Assembly (NCBI GenBank): GCA_900078775.1
Contig: LT549889.1
Coordinates: 3,348,001 to 3,412,000 of the forward strand
Source: Mycolicibacterium aurum
Lineage (GTDB): Bacteria; Actinomycetota; Actinomycetes; Mycobacteriales; Mycobacteriaceae
Direction: 5' to 3'
Length of the DNA stretch: 64,000 nt
The notes under the pieces were generated by a model. It was not told the DNA's origin. It saw only the letters and a list, made by a program, of their open reading frames with translations, and searched no databases. This document shows, one piece after another, positions 59,512 through 64,000 of this stretch. Within the stretch, counting starts at the first letter, position 1. Every line of letters starts with the position of its first letter. The position numbers and the translations under genes are program-made.

Positions 59512-60921
59512 CTAGGTCGTCAACTTCTTCTTGAGCAGTTTGCCCATCGCGTTGCGCGGCAGGCTGTCCACGATGCGCACCTCCCGCGGCCGTTTGTGCA
59601 CCGAAAGTTGTTCGGCGACAAAGTCGATGAGCTGCTGGGGCTCGGCATCGCCGACCACGAACGCGACGATCCGCTGACCGAGATCCGCATCGGGCAGGCC
59701 GACCACCGCGACCTCCTGCACGCCCGGATGCCCGAGCAGCACCGTCTCGATCTCGCCGGCACCGATCCGGTAGCCACCGGACTTGATCAGGTCCACCGAT
59801 TCGCGGCCCACGATGCGGTGCATCCCGCCGGCGTCGATCACCGCTACGTCACCGGTGCGGAACCAGCCGTCGGCGTCGAATGCCTCGGCGGTGGCGTCCG
59901 GCCGGTTGAGGTAGCCGCTGAAGTTCGTCGGGCTCTTGATCTGAAGCTGCCCAATGGATTCCCCATCGTGGGGCACCGGGTCGCCGTTCTCGTCGACCAG
60001 CCGGGTCTGCACCCCGTCCAGCGGCAGCCCCACCCAGCCCGGTCGGCGTTCCCCGTCGATGCGGGTGCTGATGGTGATCAGGGTCTCGGTGCTGCCGTAC
60101 CGCTCGATGGGCGCGTGCCCGGTCAGCCGGACCAGATCCTCGAATACCGGTGTCGGTAGCGCCGCACTCCCGGACACCAACAGCCGCGCCGAGGACAGCG
60201 CCCGGGCCGCCTCGGCGTCCGCGGCGATGCGCGACCACACCGTGGGCACCCCGAAATACAGTGTGCCGCCGGCCTGCGCGTAGGCCTGCGGGGTGGGTTT
60301 ACCGGTGTGCACGAACCGGTTTCCGATCCGCAGCGACCCGATCAGGCCGAGCACCAGACCGTGCACGTGGAACAGCGGCAGGCCGTGCACCAAGGTATCG
60401 GCATCGGTCCACTCCCAGGCTTGGGCCAGCGCGTCGATGTCGGCGGCCACCGCGCGGCGGCTGATGGTCACCCCCTTGGGCAGACCGGTGGTGCCCGAGG
60501 TGTACATGATCATGGCCGCCGACTCCGGATTCGGTTCGGCGTAGCGGTGCCAGGAGCGGGCGTGCATGCGCACCGGAATGTGCGGCAGCCCTTCGGTTTC
60601 GGCGGGCAGCTCACCGAGCCACGCCTGGGCACCGGAATCGCTGAGCAGATGCGCCCGCTCGGTCGCGCCGACGTCGGCCGGTACCGGTACGAACGGGACC
60701 CCGGCGATCAGGCAGCCGGTCACCGCGAGCACCGTCGTCGCGGTGGGGGTCGCCAGGATGGCGACCCGCCGCGCCCGGGCGACCCGCTCGGCGACCGAGG
60801 TGCCCGCCCCCACCAGATCGCTGCGGCTCAGCGTCACGCCGTCGATGCGCACCGCGTCGGACAAGTCCTGCCCGGCGGCCACCGCGGCCGGGTCCAGCGA
60901 GGTCAGCAACGCCTTCAACAC
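59512..60921 (-). CDS. fadD36: Acyl-CoA synthetase FadD36
   Basis: 469 residues, AMP-forming. ATP motif AAMIMYTSGTTGLPKGVTIS near residue 140, HGLPLFHVHGLVLGL near 185, IERYGSTETLITIS near 285, GWFRTGDVAVID near 360, GGYRIGAGEIE near 390, catalytic Lys in MGKLLKKKL at the end. Matches the short acid-CoA ligase called FadD36 (Rv1193), with the M. tuberculosis gene order around it. GTG start; back-to-back promoter with the Nudix gene. Confidence 0.9.
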   Translation of the reverse strand: MLKALLTSLDPAAVAAGQDLSDAVRIDGVTLSRSDLVGAGTSVAERVARARRVAILATPTATTVLAVTGCLIAGVPFVPVPADVGATERAHLLSDSGAQAWLGELPAETEGLPHIPVRMHARSWHRYAEPNPESAAMIMYTSGTTGLPKGVTISRRAVAADIDALAQAWEWTDADTLVHGLPLFHVHGLVLGLIGSLRIGNRFVHTGKPTPQAYAQAGGTLYFGVPTVWSRIAADAEAARALSSARLLVSGSAALPTPVFEDLVRLTGHAPIERYGSTETLITISTRIDGERRPGWVGLPLDGVQTRLVDENGDPVPHDGESIGQLQIKSPTNFSGYLNRPDATAEAFDADGWFRTGDVAVIDAGGMHRIVGRESVDLIKSGGYRIGAGEIETVLLGHPGVQEVAVVGLPDADLGQRIVAFVVGDAEPQQLIDFVAEQLSVHKRPREVRIVDSLPRNAMGKLLKKKLTT

Positions 60922-60928
60922 TCCTGCG

Positions 60929-60947
60929 AGGCTACCCTTACGCCATG
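60929..60947. promoter_or_regulatory. Overlapping divergent -10 elements of fadD36 and the Nudix gene
   Basis: Minus strand TAGCCT (60934-60929), GTG at 60921. Plus strand TACCCT (60933-60938), ATG at 60945. They share the TA at 60933-60934, so open complexes toward the two genes exclude each other. Starts lie eight and seven bases beyond the hexamers. Confidence 0.5.
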
Positions 60948-61484
60948 GCCCCGATCGAGCGGATGTCCAGTCGCGAGGTGTACCGGAACAATTGGATGAC
61001 GGTGCGCGAGGACGCCATCCGCCGGCCCGACGGCAGCCACGGCATCTACGGGGTGATCGACAAACCCACCTATGCGCTGGTGATCGCGCGCGACGGTGAC
61101 CGCTTCCATCTGGTCGAGCAGTACCGGTACCCGATCGGATTGCGGCGCTGGGAGTTCCCGCAGGGCACCGCCCCCGACCTGGCCGATCCCGCGCCCGACG
61201 AGCTGGCCGCCCGGGAACTGCGCGAGGAAACCGGGCTGCGCGCAGAATCGCTGGTCCGGCTGGGTCTGCTCGACGTCGCGCCGGGGATGAGCAGCCAGCG
61301 CGGCTGGGTGTACGTGGCGACCGGACTGACCCAGGGCGAACACGAACGTGAGCACGAAGAGCAGGACATGCACAGCGCCTGGTTCACCGCGGCCGAGATC
61401 GAGCAGATGATCCGCGCGGGCGAGATCACCGATGCCCAGACGATCGCGGCGTGGGCCATGGTATTGCTGTCCGACCGGGACTGA
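60945..61484 (+). CDS. Nudix hydrolase (ADP-ribose pyrophosphatase-like)
   Basis: 179 residues. ADPRase-type fold: VYRNNWMTVREDAIRRPDGS, LVEQYRYPIGLRRWEFPQGT, then the Nudix catalytic helix ELAARELREETGL with the metal-binding REx2EE. The first part of the box is atypical (GTAPDLADPAPDE, with the usual first Glu not in place and a short insertion). Leaderless ATG. Substrate probably ADP-ribose or another nucleoside diphosphate; unproven. Confidence 0.85.
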   Translation: MAPIERMSSREVYRNNWMTVREDAIRRPDGSHGIYGVIDKPTYALVIARDGDRFHLVEQYRYPIGLRRWEFPQGTAPDLADPAPDELAARELREETGLRAESLVRLGLLDVAPGMSSQRGWVYVATGLTQGEHEREHEEQDMHSAWFTAAEIEQMIRAGEITDAQTIAAWAMVLLSDRD

Positions 61485-61606
61485 CCCGGGAGTCCGCGTC
61501 ACAATGTGGTCTCTAATTGACGGAGCTGCCATGACGATCCGGCGTTTTGTCACACCACGCGGCTAACGTTGTGACAGCTGATCTTGTGACTGAATAGAGG
61601 GAAGGG

Positions 61607-62104
61607 ATGTTGGTCCGTCGACTGTGTTTTGCGCTGGCAGCCTTCCTGGTCGCCGGTCTCGTTCCGGTGCCCGCCGCCGCCGCGGTCGGGCAGGTCTGGA
61701 ACGGCCGCTATCACGTCGTCAGCTATGCATCGCAGAAGAACGGCACCAGTGTGGCGGCCCGCCAACCCGAGGGCGATCTGAGTGCGGTCTACACCTTCTC
61801 GACGGCGTGCGCCGGCAGCAGCTGTGTGGCCACCGTCCTGGACGGCCCGGCCCCGTCGAATCCGACCATCCCGCAGCCACAGCGCTACAAGTGGACCGGC
61901 AGCAAGTGGACGTTCGCCTACACCTGGCAGTGGGAGTGCTACCGGGGCGACGGGGTGCCGCGGGTATTCAGCCCGGCCGAATCCTGGGTCAGCTACACCC
62001 CCCAGCCCGACGGTTCGCTGGTCGGCAGCTGGTACACCGACATCCTCAGCGGGCCGTGTCGCGGCAACGTGCTGATGCCGGCCGCGGCGTTCCCCGCGCC
62101 CTGA
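61607..62104 (+). CDS. Secreted protein of unknown function
   Basis: 165 residues. Signal peptide LVRRLCFALAAFLVAGLVPV to AAAA near residue 25, then a compact beta-rich mature part (GQVWNGRYHVVSYASQKNGT, KWTFAYTWQWECYRGDGVPR) with four Cys that could form two disulphides. Strong ribosome-binding site GAGGGAAGGG. Resembles mycobacterial small secreted proteins without assigned function. Upstream, two TTGTGAC boxes and TTGTCACA near 61547-61590 could be regulatory. Converges on pruB with a four-base gap. Confidence 0.75.
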   Translation: MLVRRLCFALAAFLVAGLVPVPAAAAVGQVWNGRYHVVSYASQKNGTSVAARQPEGDLSAVYTFSTACAGSSCVATVLDGPAPSNPTIPQPQRYKWTGSKWTFAYTWQWECYRGDGVPRVFSPAESWVSYTPQPDGSLVGSWYTDILSGPCRGNVLMPAAAFPAP

Positions 62105-62108
62105 GCAG

Positions 62109-63062
62109 TCAGTCCAGCAGGGCCCGCAGGAAGAAGGTCAGGTTCGCCGGGCGTTCGGCGAGCCGGCGCACGAAATAGCCGTACCACTGCGTTCCGAACG
62201 GGACGTACACCCGCACCTGGTTTCCGTCGCCGGCCAGCCGCCGCTGCTCGTCGTCCCGGATGCCGTAGAGCATCTGGTACTCGAAATCGCCGACACCACG
62301 GCCGAACTCGGCGGCCAGGCCGGGCACCGCGTCGATGATCGCCGGGTCGTGCGAGGCGACCATCGGGTAGCCCGAGCCACCCATCAGGGTGCGCAGGCAG
62401 CGCAGGTAGGAATCGCTGACCTCGTCGGCGTCGCGGTATGCCACCGTCGCCGGTTCGTCGTAGGCCCCCTTACACAGCCGGATCCGGGCGCCCTCGGCGG
62501 CGAAGTCCGCGCAGTCGGCGGCGGTGCGTTTCAGATATGCCTGCAGCACGGTGCCCAGCCACGGGTAGTCCACCCGTAGATCCCGCACGATCGACAGGGT
62601 CGAGTCGGTGGTGGTGTGGTCCTCGGCGTCGACGGTCACCCACACCCCGGCCCGCTCGGCCCGCTCGGCGATGGCCCGCGCGTTCTCCAGGGCGATCTTC
62701 TCCCCGTCCCGGGGCAGCGCCTGCCCGAGCGCGGACAGTTTGAGCGACACCTCCAACGGACGGACCACCGCCGCCGATTCGGTGCGGGTGGCCAACGCGT
62801 CGAGCAGGCCGAAGTAGGCCTGCACGGTGGCTTCGGCCGCATCGGCGTCCACGACGTCCTCACCGAGGTAGTCGATGGACACCAGACGTTGGGTATCACG
62901 CAGCTGTACAACCGAATTCATCGCATCGACGATGCTCTCCCCCGGCACGAAACGGTGCACCACCGCCCGGGTCAGCGGCAGCCGCTCGGCGGTGCGGCGC
63001 AGCCCGTCACGCCTGGCCGCGGCCAGGATCACCGGCCGCGCCACCTTCTGGAAGACACCCAT
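62109..63062 (-). CDS. pruB: Proline dehydrogenase
   Basis: 317 residues, flavin-dependent proline oxidation to pyrroline-5-carboxylate, membrane-associated. TIM-barrel motifs: VSIDYLGEDVVDADAAEAT near residue 60, EVSLKLSALGQALP, VTVDAEDHTTTDSTL, VLQAYLKRTAADC, IRLCKGAYDEPATVAY and FEYQMLYGIRDDEQRRL. Follows pruA by four bases, so the two-step proline catabolic operon is pruA-pruB. Confidence 0.94.
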   Translation of the reverse strand: MGVFQKVARPVILAAARRDGLRRTAERLPLTRAVVHRFVPGESIVDAMNSVVQLRDTQRLVSIDYLGEDVVDADAAEATVQAYFGLLDALATRTESAAVVRPLEVSLKLSALGQALPRDGEKIALENARAIAERAERAGVWVTVDAEDHTTTDSTLSIVRDLRVDYPWLGTVLQAYLKRTAADCADFAAEGARIRLCKGAYDEPATVAYRDADEVSDSYLRCLRTLMGGSGYPMVASHDPAIIDAVPGLAAEFGRGVGDFEYQMLYGIRDDEQRRLAGDGNQVRVYVPFGTQWYGYFVRRLAERPANLTFFLRALLD

Positions 63063-63066
63063 CGCC

Positions 63067-64000
63067 TCAGGCCTCCATGTGCGGGTACTCGTGGCTGGTG
63101 GGCGGCACGAACGTCTCCTTGATGGAGCGGGCCGAGGTCCAGCGCAGCAGGTTCAGCAGTGATCCGGCCTTGTCGTTGGTACCCGAGGCGCGCGCACCAC
63201 CGAACGGCTGCTGCCCGACGACGGCGCCGGTCGGTTTGTCGTTGATGTAGAAGTTGCCCGCGGCATCGCGCAGCCGGTGCGCCGCGGTGGCCACCGCGGT
63301 CCGGTCGTCGGCGATGACGGCGCCGGTCAGCGCGTAGGCGGCGGTGCGGTCGACGACGCCGAGGATGTCGTCGAACTGGTCGTCGGGGTAGACGTGCACG
63401 GCCAGGATCGGACCGAAGTACTCGGTGCAGAACGCCTCATCGGTCGGATCGTCGGACAGCAGCACGGTGGGCCGGACGAAATAGCCTTCGCTGTCGTCGT
63501 ACTCACCGCCCACCGCGACCGTCACGCCCGCGGCCCCCTTGGCCCGCTCGATCGCCGCGACGTTCTTGGCGAAGGCCCGGTCGTCGATCAGGGCGCCACC
63601 ATAGTTGGTCAGGTCGGTGACGTCGCCGTAGCGCAGCCCCTCGGTGGCGGACAGGAAGTCATCCCCCATCCGCTGCCACACCGACCGCGGGACGTAGGCC
63701 CGGGAGGCGGCCGAACACTTCTGGCCCTGATAGTCGAAGGCGCCGCGGATCATGGCGGTGCGCAGCACATCCGGGCGGGCCGAGGAGTGCGCGAGGATGA
63801 AGTCCTTACCGCCGGTCTCGCCGACCAGCCGCGGATAGGTGCGGTACCGGTCGATGTTGTCCCCGACCTCGCGCCACAGGTGCTGGAAGGTACCGGTCGA
63901 CCCGGTGAAGTGGATGCCGGCCAGCCGCGGGTCGGCCAGGGCCACCTCCGAGACGGCGCGCCCGTCGCCGGTGAGCAGGTTGATCACCCCCGGCGGGAGC
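63067..64000 (-). CDS. pruA: 1-Pyrroline-5-carboxylate dehydrogenase (partial, 5' end outside window)
   Basis: C-terminal ~310 residues of an aldehyde dehydrogenase oxidising glutamate semialdehyde; the family is ~540 residues, so about 230 N-terminal residues lie beyond base 64000. Visible: NAD-fold GIHFTGSTGTFQHLW, catalytic Glu region LVGETGGKDFILAHS, catalytic Cys in GQKCSAASRAYVP, YFGPILAVHVYPDDQ and PTGAVVGQQPFGGARASGTN. Called rocA in M. tuberculosis annotations. Upstream of pruB in the same operon. Confidence 0.94.
   Translation of the reverse strand, partial: LPPGVINLLTGDGRAVSEVALADPRLAGIHFTGSTGTFQHLWREVGDNIDRYRTYPRLVGETGGKDFILAHSSARPDVLRTAMIRGAFDYQGQKCSAASRAYVPRSVWQRMGDDFLSATEGLRYGDVTDLTNYGGALIDDRAFAKNVAAIERAKGAAGVTVAVGGEYDDSEGYFVRPTVLLSDDPTDEAFCTEYFGPILAVHVYPDDQFDDILGVVDRTAAYALTGAVIADDRTAVATAAHRLRDAAGNFYINDKPTGAVVGQQPFGGARASGTNDKAGSLLNLLRWTSARSIKETFVPPTSHEYPHMEA

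Overview
The window is a GC-rich actinobacterial chromosome segment from Mycobacteriaceae, most likely a fast-growing Mycolicibacterium-type species. The assignment rests on gene content and order: from kgd at the left edge to pruB/pruA at the right edge the backbone follows the M. tuberculosis Rv1248c to Rv1187 block in reverse. It includes the lpqY-sugABC trehalose importer, the sigE-rseA-htrA-tatB stress cluster, the Rv1220c-Rv1216c group, glgC/glgA, gpgS, folP2, fadD6, dapD/dapE and fadD36. Synteny was judged from memory of the H37Rv map, not by alignment.

Left third (1-24 kb). kgd (partial), a DUF732 secreted protein, an SDR, lpqZ, malic enzyme and corA are followed by the lpqY-sugA-sugB-sugC operon; its ATPase gene sugC carries an apparent one-base deletion. 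Then come two DUF4190 proteins, a CitE-like lyase, an MgtE-N/CBS protein, a DUF1003 membrane protein, a lytic transglycosylase, mrp, and the envelope-stress module sigE, rseA, htrA, tatB.

Middle (24-41 kb). A TetR-controlled ABC exporter operon has two tandem operators on its promoter. An accessory insert at about 29.5-38.7 kb follows: a TetR regulator, a complete mceA-F operon without the usual yrbE permease genes, and a divergent gene for an emopamil-binding-protein (EXPERA) like membrane protein, a family whose known members isomerise sterols. glgC and glgA follow as a divergent pair.

Right third (41-64 kb). DUF3117, tagA, a DivIVA-domain protein, gpgS, folP2, fadD6, a LOG-family protein and a TPR-like protein come first. 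A less conserved stretch follows: an acyltransferase/SGNH protein, two small secreted proteins, an EspC-like type VII substrate and an ABC-F ATPase with a structured leader. Then come dapE/dapD, a tandem Ig-like exported protein, VOC, fadD36, a Nudix hydrolase, a secreted protein and pruB/pruA (partial).

Themes. Many genes have a TANNNT -10 hexamer placed so that the start codon falls 6-9 bases after it, which predicts leaderless mRNAs; some divergent pairs have nearly abutting or overlapping -10 boxes. Short tandem duplications span or abut gene 3' ends (kgd, gpgS, transglycosylase), and a related repeat appears to be inserted in frame in dapD. Points most worth checking are the yrbE-less mce plus EBP-like locus, a polyproline leaderless upstream ORF overlapping corA, the ABC-F leader peptide, and a possible ATC start codon for the acyltransferase. 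No tRNA, rRNA, CRISPR array or insertion sequence was recognised.
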